From Betaproteobacteria bacterium (GTDB taxonomy: Bacteria > Pseudomonadota > Gammaproteobacteria > Burkholderiales > SG8-41): a stretch of DNA of 5,869 nucleotides. Location: the NCBI GenBank assembly GCA_029883965.1, contig JAOUIN010000149.1:1-5869 (forward strand), read 5' to 3'. This document shows, piece by piece, positions 1-5,869 of this stretch; the stretch's first letter is position 1, and every line of letters begins with the position of its first letter. The position numbers and the translations under genes are program-made. The notes under the pieces were generated by a model. It was not told the DNA's origin. It ran no database searches and was given only the letters and a program-made list of their open reading frames with translations.

Positions 1-567
1 TATTTCGCGGGTTACAAGCGCATGATCGACCGGTATCGCATCGAGGATATCGAAGCTGCGAGTGACGTCGTCGTCTGGTGCTGCGATGAGGAACCCGGGT
101 TTGTGCCGTCGCGACCGGGGGATCGCCGCTTCGTCGGCAATATCGTGCAATCGATGAGAGCTTATGCTGCCGGGGAGCTGGGCGAGCAGGTGATTTCATT
201 CGGGGATGCCGACCGCATTATCGCCATCGGCTCTGATCGCATGATGGCCGCGGTGGCAAAGGCGCGGCACGCGGCTCTGAAACCGTACCTGAAGGCGCAG
301 CATCAGGCCATCGGCTCGATCAACTCACCGATGCAGTGCATGATGAAGGAGATCTGCGCGCAGTGCCTGCAGCCCCACGTCGACCCGGCGACCGGAAAAA
401 TCAGTTACGTGTTTTCGTGTTTTAACCAGGACCAGCCACTCGATTGCGTGGACTGGAACGGGCTGGACCAGCGGCTGAAGCAGAATTCAACCCAGGAAAA
501 ATTGACGGCTGAGTGGCTGGATCACTGCCTGGTCAAGCTGGAATTGCGTGATATCCAGCGCGTCTAG
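1..567 (+). CDS. Flavin/iron-sulfur oxidoreductase, PyrK/GltD-like, C-terminal fragment (5' truncated by window)
   Basis: The reading frame is open from the first base, so the ATG at 22 is probably internal; 188 residues are visible. The fragment resembles the NAD(P)-binding lobe and iron-sulfur tail of electron-transfer subunits of the dihydroorotate dehydrogenase PyrK / glutamate synthase small-chain type. The block PGF..SRPGDRRFVGNIV (about 94-144) is followed by the nucleotide-binding segment RIIAIGSDRMMAAV (214-255). Four cysteines follow, at codons 337, 355, 364 and 418, spaced CX5CX2CX17C, as expected for a [2Fe-2S] ligand set. Family members pass electrons between NAD(P)H, FAD and an iron-sulfur centre in the cytoplasm. 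The acceptor and substrate cannot be told here. Proteins of this kind are often fused behind a large FAD/NAD oxidoreductase domain, which would lie outside the window; that is inference. The C-terminal 30 or so residues beyond the cluster are charged and have no motif I recognise. It converges on the aminotransferase gene. Confidence 0.75.
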   Translation, partial: YFAGYKRMIDRYRIEDIEAASDVVVWCCDEEPGFVPSRPGDRRFVGNIVQSMRAYAAGELGEQVISFGDADRIIAIGSDRMMAAVAKARHAALKPYLKAQHQAIGSINSPMQCMMKEICAQCLQPHVDPATGKISYVFSCFNQDQPLDCVDWNGLDQRLKQNSTQEKLTAEWLDHCLVKLELRDIQRV

Positions 568-634
568 ATTCTCCGGTCTCGATAGCGGCCGGAAGATAAA
601 TCATAACCAATTGATTTTAAAGTAAATTATTTGA
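568..634. other. AT-rich convergent intergenic gap
   Basis: These 67 bases separate two genes that end towards each other. An imperfect hairpin can be drawn with TCCGG (572-576) and CCGGA (589-593), but no T-run follows it on either strand. The stretch 594-634 is strikingly AT-rich against GC-rich neighbours and contains the palindrome TTGATCAA at 631-638, overlapping the aminotransferase stop codon. Transcription from both sides probably ends here, but no convincing intrinsic terminator is visible. Confidence 0.4.
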
Positions 635-1963
635 TCAACGGCGACCGCCGGCGCGCAAGGCCTGGGCGATAATCCCGATCAGCTCGTCGATCTGCGACTT
701 GCTGATGATCAACGGCGGCGACAGCGCAATGATGTCGCCGGTCGTACGAATCAGCGCGCCGTCCTCATAGCATTTCAGAAACGCTTCAAACGCGCGTGCG
801 GTGGGTTCTCCGTGCCGTGGCTCCAGTTCAATGCCGGCGACCATGCCCATGTTGCGCACGTCGATGACGTGCGGCAGCTCTCGCAGAGACTGCACCGCCT
901 GCTCGAAATAGGGCGCTAGTTCCTGCGCGCGCTGGAACAGGCCCTCTTCTTCAAAAGTATCCAGACTCGCCAGTGCGGCAGCTGTCGCCAGCGGATGGCC
1001 GGAATAAGTGTAGCCGTGGAAGAGTTCGACCATGCCGGGCGGCGCACTGTTGATGACTGCGTCATAGATGTCCTCGCGAACCACTACCGCACCCATCGGC
1101 ACCGTACCGTTGGTCAGTCCCTTGGCGATGATCATCATGTCCGGCACCACGCCCACGGCATCCGCCGCAAAACACGGCCCGGTACGGCCGAATCCCGTGA
1201 TGACTTCATCGAATATCAGCAGCAGGCCATGCTTGTCGCAAATTTGTCGCAGGCGCTCCAGATAACCCTTGGGCGGCACCAGTACTCCGGTCGACCCCGC
1301 CAGCGGCTCAACGATGACAGCGGCGATATTCCCCGCGTCGTGCAGCGGAATGATGCGGTTTTCCAGCTCGTCGGCGAGATGTGCGCCCCAGGCCGGCTGA
1401 CCGCGGCTGAAAGCGTTTTCAGCAAGATTATGGGTATGCGCAAGATGATCGACGCGAAACAGCATGTTGCCGAAAGCCTTGCGGTTCGCTGGAATGCCGC
1501 CGACCGAAATGCCACCAAATCCGGCGCCGTGGTAACCACGTTCACGACCGATCAGCACATTACGCTGACCTTCGCCGCGGGCACGATGGTAGGCCAGGGC
1601 AATTTTCAGCGCGGTGTCTACGCCTTCCGATCCCGAGTTGCAATAGAAAACCCGGTCAAGGTCGCCGGGCGTCAGTGCCGCGATGCGCTCGGCAACGCGA
1701 AAAGCGTCGGGATGCCCCATCTGGAACGCCGGGCTGTAATCCATGGCGGCCACCTGCTTCTGCACCGCCTCGACGATGCGCGGCCGGCAGTGCCCGGCGT
1801 TGACGCACCACAGACCCGCGGTGCCGTCGAGCACCTGACGGCCGTCGTCGGTTACGTAATGCATGTCTTTGGCCGCAACGAACATGCGCGGCGCCTGCTT
1901 GAAAGCACGGTTCGCGGTAAACGGCATCCAGTACGGGTCGAGATTAGTGGGGCGGGCGGTCAT
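635..1963 (-). CDS. Omega-amino acid (beta-alanine):pyruvate aminotransferase, class III, PLP-dependent
   Basis: A complete 442-residue protein, the normal length for class III aminotransferases. It moves the terminal amino group of beta-alanine or related omega-amino acids/amines to pyruvate, giving alanine and a semialdehyde, in the cytoplasm. The N-terminal WMPFTANR (12-19) and GLW..NAGH (50-58) blocks are typical of beta-alanine:pyruvate transaminases (Pseudomonas BauA, omega-APT). NSGSE (109-113) binds the cofactor phosphate, YHG (144-146) stacks on the ring, Asp252 in IFDEVITGFGRTG contacts the pyridine nitrogen, and Lys281 in IIAKGLTNG is the Schiff-base lysine. HGYTYSGHP (316-324) and the RTTGD segment near 406-410 match the substrate-binding part; Arg406 is the likely carboxylate-binding arginine (inferred by alignment from memory). 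All expected catalytic residues are present. Start supported by AGGA seven bases upstream. True substrate may be another omega-amine such as putrescine or GABA. Divergent from the transporter fusion. Confidence 0.93.
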   Translation of the reverse strand: MTARPTNLDPYWMPFTANRAFKQAPRMFVAAKDMHYVTDDGRQVLDGTAGLWCVNAGHCRPRIVEAVQKQVAAMDYSPAFQMGHPDAFRVAERIAALTPGDLDRVFYCNSGSEGVDTALKIALAYHRARGEGQRNVLIGRERGYHGAGFGGISVGGIPANRKAFGNMLFRVDHLAHTHNLAENAFSRGQPAWGAHLADELENRIIPLHDAGNIAAVIVEPLAGSTGVLVPPKGYLERLRQICDKHGLLLIFDEVITGFGRTGPCFAADAVGVVPDMMIIAKGLTNGTVPMGAVVVREDIYDAVINSAPPGMVELFHGYTYSGHPLATAAALASLDTFEEEGLFQRAQELAPYFEQAVQSLRELPHVIDVRNMGMVAGIELEPRHGEPTARAFEAFLKCYEDGALIRTTGDIIALSPPLIISKSQIDELIGIIAQALRAGGRR

Positions 1964-2046
1964 GTAGATATCCTGATGCAGTGGGCCGGGCGGATAGGTG
2001 CGTCAGCACAATCCGAAACTTTTTGCCATGCTACCATCGTCCCGCC
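1964..2046. promoter_or_regulatory. Divergent promoter region between aminotransferase and transporter fusion
   Basis: Both genes begin at the edges of this 83-base gap, so promoters for both directions, and any operator, should lie here or just inside the coding ends. I see no strong -35/-10 pair on either strand. A small inverted repeat, GTGC-GTCA-GCAC, lies at 1998-2009, and the segment 2020-2040 is less GC-rich. Neither is enough to name a regulator. Confidence 0.5.
1971..1974 (-). promoter_or_regulatory. Ribosome binding site of the aminotransferase
   Basis: Read on the minus strand this is AGGA, seven bases before the ATG at 1963-1961. It supports the chosen start. Confidence 0.7.
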
Positions 2047-3588
2047 ATGACACGACATACCGTCCGCCGCGGCGCTTTGGCATCTGCCATCGGACTACTG
2101 GCAACCCTCGTCCTGCCCGTTGCGATTCCCGCCGCCGCTGACACGCTGCGCGTAGGCTCGAAGCGTTTTACCGAGTCCTACATACTCGGCGAACTGATTA
2201 CGGGTGCCGCGCGCGACGCCGGTGCACACCAGGCAGAGCACAAGCCGGGACTGGGCAATACCGCGATATTGTTCGCGGCGCTGAAAAGCGGGGCAATCGA
2301 TATATATCCGGACTATTCCGGCACTGTCGCACTGGAACTGCTGGGACTGTCCAAAGTGCCGGCACTGGAAGAATTCAATCGCCATCTTGCACCGCACGGA
2401 CTGGCCGCGGGCGTGTTGCTGGGGTTTCGCAACAGCTATGCGCTGGCCATGGACAAAGACGAGGCCGCCCGCCTGAACATCAGCCGGATTTCGGATTTGT
2501 CGCTTGTCGGAGCAGTACGCCTGGGTTTGTCAGCGGAGTTCCTCAATCGCAAAGATGGCTGGCATGCACTGCGCGACACATACGGTCTGAAGGGCTTGGA
2601 GCCGCGCGGGCTCGAACACGGTCTGGCCTACGAAGCGCTGGCGCGGCGGCAAACGGATGTGATTGATGTGTACACGACAGATCCGAAAATCATCCGCTAT
2701 CGGCTGCGGGTACTCGAGGATGATCGGCGGTTTTTCCCGGAATATGACGCTTTGTTGGTGTACCGTGCTGATGTGCCGCGACGGCATCCCGCGGCATGGG
2801 CTGCAATCATGGCACTGCAGGGCACGATCCCGGTGAGCGGCATGATGGCCATGAATGCCGCCGTCGAATTGCATGGCAGAACCTTCGCGGACGTTGCGGA
2901 AGAATGGCGGCGCGAGAAGCATACGGCACAGGTGTCGGCGACGCGATCACTGTGGACGGTGTTGTTCGGGCCGGACCTGTTGCGTTTGACGATGGAGCAT
3001 TTGCTGCTGGTTTGCGCGTCGTTGGCACTCAGCGCAGGGGCAGGCATCCCTCTCGGCATCTGGGCGCAACGGGCGCCGCGTCCGGGTTACTGGATACTGA
3101 CGCTCACGGGTGTATTGCAGACCGTGCCCAGCCTGGCGATGCTGGCGTTCCTGATCGCGTTGCTCGATCGTATTGGGGCCGTGCCTGCGATTCTGGCGTT
3201 GTTTCTTTATGCACTGCTGCCGGTGGTACGCAACACCGAGGCCGCATTGGCCGGAGTCGGTCGCGGCATGCACGATGCCGGACGTGCACTGGGCATGACT
3301 GCCCGGCAGCGTACGCGGTTGATTGAATTGCCGCTGGCGATGCCCGGAATCCTGGCGGGCATCAAGACCGCGGCCGTAATCAACGTTGGAACGGCCACGA
3401 TTGCGGCATTCATCGGCGCCGGTGGTTACGGGGAGCGCATCGTTGCCGGACTGGCGATCAATGATCATCATTTGCTGCTGGCAGGCGCGATCCCGGCAGC
3501 GGTACTGGCGATGGTGCTGGAATGGGGATTCCGCGGTCTGGAATTACGCACGGCGGTGTCGGGTGCGGGTCGCGGGGCGGTTGATTGA
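2047..3588 (+). CDS. Fused ABC importer subunit: periplasmic substrate-binding domain plus permease (glycine betaine/osmoprotectant type)
   Basis: A 513-residue protein with two importer parts in one chain. Residues 1-31 form a Sec-type signal (MTRHTVRR, hydrophobic stretch, then AAA before D32). Residues 32 to about 290 are an OpuAC/OsmF/EgtU-like binding domain: GSKRFTESYILGEL (37-50), KPGLGNT (66-72), DIYPDYSGT (85-93), VIDVYTTD (205-212) and LEDDRRFFPEYDA (223-235) are family signatures. Residues about 305-500 are a BPD-type permease with about five membrane segments (near 315-338, 347-372, 376-396, 438-458, 474-495) and the EAA loop at 398-436 (EAALAGVGRGMHDAGRALG), which docks the ATPase. 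The ligand is probably a quaternary amine or similar (glycine betaine, choline, ergothioneine), but residues seen here do not decide it. An in-frame GTG at 1981 would add 22 residues ahead of the signal peptide, so ATG 2047 is preferred although no clear Shine-Dalgarno precedes it. No ATP-binding subunit gene is adjacent. Confidence 0.88.
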   Translation: MTRHTVRRGALASAIGLLATLVLPVAIPAAADTLRVGSKRFTESYILGELITGAARDAGAHQAEHKPGLGNTAILFAALKSGAIDIYPDYSGTVALELLGLSKVPALEEFNRHLAPHGLAAGVLLGFRNSYALAMDKDEAARLNISRISDLSLVGAVRLGLSAEFLNRKDGWHALRDTYGLKGLEPRGLEHGLAYEALARRQTDVIDVYTTDPKIIRYRLRVLEDDRRFFPEYDALLVYRADVPRRHPAAWAAIMALQGTIPVSGMMAMNAAVELHGRTFADVAEEWRREKHTAQVSATRSLWTVLFGPDLLRLTMEHLLLVCASLALSAGAGIPLGIWAQRAPRPGYWILTLTGVLQTVPSLAMLAFLIALLDRIGAVPAILALFLYALLPVVRNTEAALAGVGRGMHDAGRALGMTARQRTRLIELPLAMPGILAGIKTAAVINVGTATIAAFIGAGGYGERIVAGLAINDHHLLLAGAIPAAVLAMVLEWGFRGLELRTAVSGAGRGAVD

Positions 3589-3631
3589 TCATATGATGGA
3601 CGGAGCTCCCGATTTTTCCGTGCAAGGCCTT

Positions 3632-3658
3632 GAACTTTATTTCGCCCGCAGAGTCAGT
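3632..3658 (+). promoter_or_regulatory. Candidate sigma-E (AlgU)-type autoregulatory promoter
   Basis: GAACTT at 3632-3637 is a full match to the core of the sigma-E/AlgU -35 element. After a 16-base spacer comes TCAGT at 3654-3658, matching the usual -10 (TCTGA) at three of five positions. Spacing fits the known consensus. It lies about 120 bases before the rpoE start, and autoregulation of rpoE/algU is well established in relatives, so the location makes sense. The imperfect -10 keeps this a candidate. Confidence 0.5.
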
Positions 3659-3680
3659 GCAATGGCGCTCACACCGCGGA

Positions 3681-3709
3681 TTTCCCTGGACGTTCCGGAC
3701 AGTTATACT
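3681..3709 (+). promoter_or_regulatory. Candidate vegetative (sigma-70) promoter of rpoE
   Basis: TATACT at 3704-3709 matches the -10 consensus at five of six positions. Seventeen bases upstream, TTTCCC (3681-3686) matches the -35 at only three positions. It could supply basal transcription of the operon beside the sigma-E-type promoter. Predicted from pattern only. Confidence 0.4.
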
Positions 3710-3762
3710 GCGCAGCCTGTCCGGGCAACGAGTCCGATGGGCGGAAAGGCAGCAATAGTGCC

Positions 3763-3767
3763 AGGGA
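3763..3767 (+). promoter_or_regulatory. Probable ribosome binding site of rpoE
   Basis: AGGGA lies ten bases before the ATG at 3778, slightly farther than optimal. The start is also supported by alignment of the N-terminus (DQQLVERVQSGDKRAFDLLV) with AlgU. Confidence 0.5.
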
Positions 3768-3777
3768 CCGGATAACA

Positions 3778-4377
3778 ATGAGCGACCGCGAAGTCGATCA
3801 GCAATTGGTAGAGCGCGTGCAAAGCGGTGACAAACGCGCGTTTGACCTGTTGGTGACCAAGTATCAACGCAAGCTGGGCAGGCTGCTGTCGCGGTTCATC
3901 CGCGACCCGAGCGAGGTGGAAGACGTGACGCAGGAAGCATTCATCAAGGCGTACCGGGCATTGCCGGGATTTCGCGGGGACAGCGCTTTTTATACCTGGC
4001 TGTACCGGATTGGCATCAATACCGCCAAGAATCACCTGGTGGCCATGGGCCGGCGTGCACCGACGAGCACCGGGCTGGACGCGGAGGAAGCAGAAAGCCT
4101 GGATTCCGGAGAGCAGTTGCGCGACCTGAATACGCCCGAAAACCAGATGATGAGCCGCCAGGTTGGCGAAACAGTGAACCAAACGCTCCAGGAGTTGCCA
4201 GAGGAGTTAAGGACGGCGATAACCCTTCGTGAAATCGAGGGGTTGAGTTACGAGGAAATTGCCGCCGCCATGCAGTGTCCGGTAGGTACGGTGCGATCCA
4301 GAATTTTCCGTGCCCGGGAAGCCGTTGCTGAAAAATTGAAGCCCTTGCTTGATACCGGCAAGGACAGGAGATGGTGA
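3778..4377 (+). CDS. rpoE: RNA polymerase sigma factor RpoE (AlgU), ECF family
   Basis: A 199-residue ECF sigma factor that directs RNA polymerase to envelope-stress promoters (outer-membrane protein folding and LPS genes; alginate genes in Pseudomonas). Sigma region 2 spans about 11-90: QQLVERVQSGDKRAFDLLV, DVTQEAFIKAYRAL (49-62, core binding) and FRGDSAFYTWLYRIGINTAKNHL (65-87, -10 recognition). A variable acidic linker follows (about 91-135). Region 4 spans about 137-191, with ELPEELRTAITLREIEGLSYEEIA and the helix-turn-helix MQCPVGTVRSRIFRARE (165-181) for -35 recognition. Length and sequence closely match Pseudomonas AlgU and E. coli RpoE, with a few extra residues at the C-terminus (TGKDRRW). 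It heads the operon with rseA and rseB; its stop codon precedes the rseA ATG by one base. RseA is expected to sequester it at the inner membrane, and a sigma-E-like promoter upstream suggests autoregulation. Confidence 0.97.
   Translation: MSDREVDQQLVERVQSGDKRAFDLLVTKYQRKLGRLLSRFIRDPSEVEDVTQEAFIKAYRALPGFRGDSAFYTWLYRIGINTAKNHLVAMGRRAPTSTGLDAEEAESLDSGEQLRDLNTPENQMMSRQVGETVNQTLQELPEELRTAITLREIEGLSYEEIAAAMQCPVGTVRSRIFRAREAVAEKLKPLLDTGKDRRW
4366..4370 (+). promoter_or_regulatory. Ribosome binding site of rseA inside the end of rpoE
   Basis: AGGAG sits within the last codons of rpoE, eight bases before ATG 4379. It decides the rseA start over an upstream in-frame TTG at 4349 and implies translational coupling of sigma and anti-sigma factor. 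Confidence 0.8.
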
Positions 4378-4378
4378 T

Positions 4379-4897
4379 ATGGAAAATATTTCCGCACTGA
4401 TGGATGGTGAATCCGAAGGGCACGAGGCGCATCAGGCGATGCTCCGGCTCAAGGATACCGAACTTGCGCGCGCTTCCTGGATGACCTACCACATGATCGG
4501 CGACGTCATGCGCGGGGAGTCCCTGCCGACGTTCGATGTTTCGCACCGCGTCATGGCGGCGCTGGATGCGGAGCCGACCATACTGGCGCCGCGCCGCAGC
4601 CCCCGTTCGGCCCGGGCGATGACTTATGCGTTATCGGTCGCGGCGTCGGTTTCGGCCATAGCGGTTGTGGGCTGGATGGTGTTTTCCACGACCAATGTCG
4701 CAAATCCCCCGGTCGAAGTGGCACAGGCCGTTCCGGCAAGTCCGGCCGTTGTGGAAGCACAACTGGTGAGCTCGCCCAGCGACGGACGGATGAATGAATA
4801 TCTGCTGGCACACCAGGGCGTGTCCCCCAGTACCAGCCTGCACGGCGTAGCCCCCTATATACGCACGATTTCAATTGCGGCAACCCCGGGGCAATAA
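4379..4897 (+). CDS. rseA: Anti-sigma-E factor RseA (MucA)
   Basis: A 172-residue single-pass inner-membrane protein that binds and inactivates RpoE. The cytoplasmic domain (1 to about 78) begins with ISALMDGES (4-12), a hallmark of the RseA/MucA N-terminal domain, and continues through LARASWMTYHMIGDVMRGE (29-47) and FDVSHRVMAALDAEP (52-66). A basic stretch, PRRSPRSAR (71-79), precedes the membrane segment at about 81-102, fitting the positive-inside rule. The periplasmic part is short: a Pro/Ala/Val-rich linker (107-132), then MNEYLLAHQG (138-147) and GVAPYIRTIS (156-165), like the conserved MucA C-terminus that RseB contacts. Stress is expected to trigger cleavage by DegS/AlgW in the periplasm and then RseP in the membrane; exact sites cannot be read here. 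It is shorter than E. coli RseA (216) and MucA (194). It begins one base after the rpoE stop with a strong ribosome site, so the two should be made in coupled amounts. Confidence 0.93.
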   Translation: MENISALMDGESEGHEAHQAMLRLKDTELARASWMTYHMIGDVMRGESLPTFDVSHRVMAALDAEPTILAPRRSPRSARAMTYALSVAASVSAIAVVGWMVFSTTNVANPPVEVAQAVPASPAVVEAQLVSSPSDGRMNEYLLAHQGVSPSTSLHGVAPYIRTISIAATPGQ

Positions 4898-4904
4898 TTC
4901 GCTC

Positions 4905-5869
4905 ATGAAAGTCTGGTGGATCGTACTTCTTGGGCTACTGCCCGGTAGTGTGGCGGCCGCCGCCGAGGAAGCATCCGACGATGCAATTGCCATCCTGCAG
5001 AAGATGGCCGACGCAGCCAGAACGCTGAATTATTCCGGCACTTTCGTATTCCAGCACGGCGGGCAGGTCGAAACATCACGGGTCGCACATTTCGTCAATC
5101 CCGCCGGCGGCGTGCTGGAGCGGCTGGAAACCCTGGACGGTCCTGCACGGGAAGTCATACGCAGCAATGACCAGGTCACCTGCTATCTGCCTGGCAGCAA
5201 GACGGTCCTGATCGATCCCCGCGGTTCACGCCAGTTTCCGATCCGGTTCGAACAAATCCAGGAAATCGTGCAGCATTACCGTGTGGTCAAAGGCGCACTT
5301 GACCGCGTGGCCGGTTTTGAATGCCAATGGGTGGCATTACTGCCACGGGATTCCCTGCGTTACGCCCGGCGTTTCTGTTCCGAGACGCAAAGCGGACTGC
5401 CTCTGCGTTCCCGAACGCTGAACGAGAAAAATGAAACGGTCGAAGCGTTTGCGTTTTCGACCCTGAATCTGGGCGGCTCTTTCAGACGCGATCTGGTCCA
5501 GTCAAAGTACGCGGCCGTCAGTGCCCGGCAGAGCTGGCGCATCGACCGGTCTGCACTCACCGCGGACGACAGTGGTGATTCGGGATGGGTCGTCCGAAAC
5601 CAGCCTGCCGGATTCCGCAAACTGATGGAATTGCGCCGTTCCATGCCGGGAAAGAACGGCACGGTATCGCACCTGGTGTTTTCTGACGGACTCGCGGCAA
5701 TTTCGGTTTTTATCGAGCCGGGAGCCAAGGTGGCCAAAAAAGCCGCACTGCACCATCAGGGGGCTGTGCATATTTATTCCTTTCCCGTTGCAGGCTACCG
5801 GGTAACTGTGCTGGGCGAGACCCCGGCTGAAACGGTCGTGCAGCTGGCGAAATCGCTTGAGCCCAAAGC
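4905..5869 (+). CDS. rseB: Periplasmic sigma-E regulatory protein RseB (MucB), 3' end cut by window
   Basis: An open frame from ATG 4905 to the right edge gives 321 residues with no stop. RseB is normally about 316-320 residues, so only a little is missing. It is the periplasmic negative regulator that binds the C-terminal domain of RseA and shields it from DegS; released LPS or lipoprotein signals displace it. A signal peptide is visible (MKVWWIVLLGLLPGSVAAAA, cleavage near 20). The lipoprotein-carrier-like N-terminal domain spans about 25-200 with LNYSGTFVFQHGGQVETSRV (41-60), LDGPAREVIRSNDQVTCYLPG (77-97) and VAGFECQWVALLPRDSLRYARRF (135-157). The smaller C-terminal domain starts near 228 (GWVVRNQPAGF) and includes LVFSDGLAAISVFIEP (257-272). 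Cysteines occur at 93, 140 and 158. It starts seven bases after the rseA stop; no strong Shine-Dalgarno is seen (a GGGG run lies about 13 bases upstream), so it may depend on coupling. mucC or a degP-type protease gene may follow. Confidence 0.94.
   Translation, partial: MKVWWIVLLGLLPGSVAAAAEEASDDAIAILQKMADAARTLNYSGTFVFQHGGQVETSRVAHFVNPAGGVLERLETLDGPAREVIRSNDQVTCYLPGSKTVLIDPRGSRQFPIRFEQIQEIVQHYRVVKGALDRVAGFECQWVALLPRDSLRYARRFCSETQSGLPLRSRTLNEKNETVEAFAFSTLNLGGSFRRDLVQSKYAAVSARQSWRIDRSALTADDSGDSGWVVRNQPAGFRKLMELRRSMPGKNGTVSHLVFSDGLAAISVFIEPGAKVAKKAALHHQGAVHIYSFPVAGYRVTVLGETPAETVVQLAKSLEPK

Larger units (their letters stand above)
3589..3777 (+). promoter_or_regulatory. Noncoding leader and promoter region of rpoE
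   Basis: This 189-base gap between the transporter and rpoE holds no convincing gene. It contains a sigma-E-like promoter (3632-3658) and a vegetative-like promoter (3681-3709), listed separately. No clear terminator for the transporter gene is seen: GGAGCTCC at 3602-3609 is followed by a T5 run at 3613-3617, but the palindrome has no room for a loop. Confidence 0.6.

Noticed and set aside
572..593. Intrinsic terminator after the oxidoreductase gene
   Set aside because: The stem is only five base pairs with a 12-base loop, and no T-run follows on either strand.
2009..2030. Sigma-54-like site on the minus strand upstream of the aminotransferase
   Set aside because: TGGCA is present, but the required GC dinucleotide at the -12 position is CG instead.
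1981..2046. Longer start (GTG 1981) for the transporter fusion
   Set aside because: It would add 22 unrelated residues before a well-formed signal peptide and would use up most of the divergent promoter region.
995..2050. A 351-codon open frame on the + strand opposite the aminotransferase
   Set aside because: It is fully antisense to a gene with all class III aminotransferase motifs; its translation is rich in His, Arg and Val with no recognisable domain, as expected for a GC-rich shadow frame.
3602..3617. Terminator after the transporter gene
   Set aside because: GGAGCTCC is a palindrome without a loop, so it cannot form a proper hairpin before the T5 run.
3386..3775. A 129-codon + strand frame covering the transporter end and the intergenic gap
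   Set aside because: Its first half overlaps the permease in another frame, and the remainder shows no motif and covers the promoter elements of rpoE.
5360..5771. Minus-strand open frames within rseB
   Set aside because: They are shadows of a continuous rseB frame whose translation matches RseB/MucB along its whole length.

Overview
The window looks like chromosomal DNA of a GC-rich gammaproteobacterium. The strongest evidence is the rpoE-rseA-rseB (algU-mucA-mucB) envelope-stress operon at the right end: the sigma factor reads almost like Pseudomonas AlgU, and the anti-sigma factor and its periplasmic partner follow in the usual order. Genus cannot be fixed from this stretch. No RNA gene, mobile element, CRISPR array or long repeat was seen.

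Layout, left to right. (1) 1-567 (+): the C-terminal part of a flavin/iron-sulfur electron-transfer oxidoreductase of the PyrK/GltD-like type, cut by the left edge. (2) 568-634: a short AT-rich convergent gap. (3) 635-1963 (-): a complete class III, PLP-dependent omega-amino acid (beta-alanine):pyruvate aminotransferase. (4) 1964-2046: an 83-bp divergent promoter region. (5) 2047-3588 (+): a single polypeptide joining a secreted osmoprotectant/quaternary-amine type substrate-binding domain (first) to an ABC permease domain (second), with no ATPase gene next to it. (6) 3589-3777: a noncoding region carrying a plausible sigma-E-type promoter and a good vegetative -10 box. (7) 3778-5869 (+): rpoE, rseA and rseB, tightly packed; rseB runs off the right edge only a few codons before its expected end.

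How the parts fit. The right third is a self-contained stress circuit: RpoE is held at the membrane by RseA, RseB guards the periplasmic part of RseA, and the candidate sigma-E promoter upstream would give positive autoregulation. The aminotransferase and the transporter fusion start back to back from one short region, which permits but does not prove shared control and a shared nitrogen-compound metabolism. The most unusual item is the binding-protein-first transporter fusion without a neighbouring ATPase. The rest is recognisable core or metabolic content, and I do not see a clear undescribed multi-gene system.
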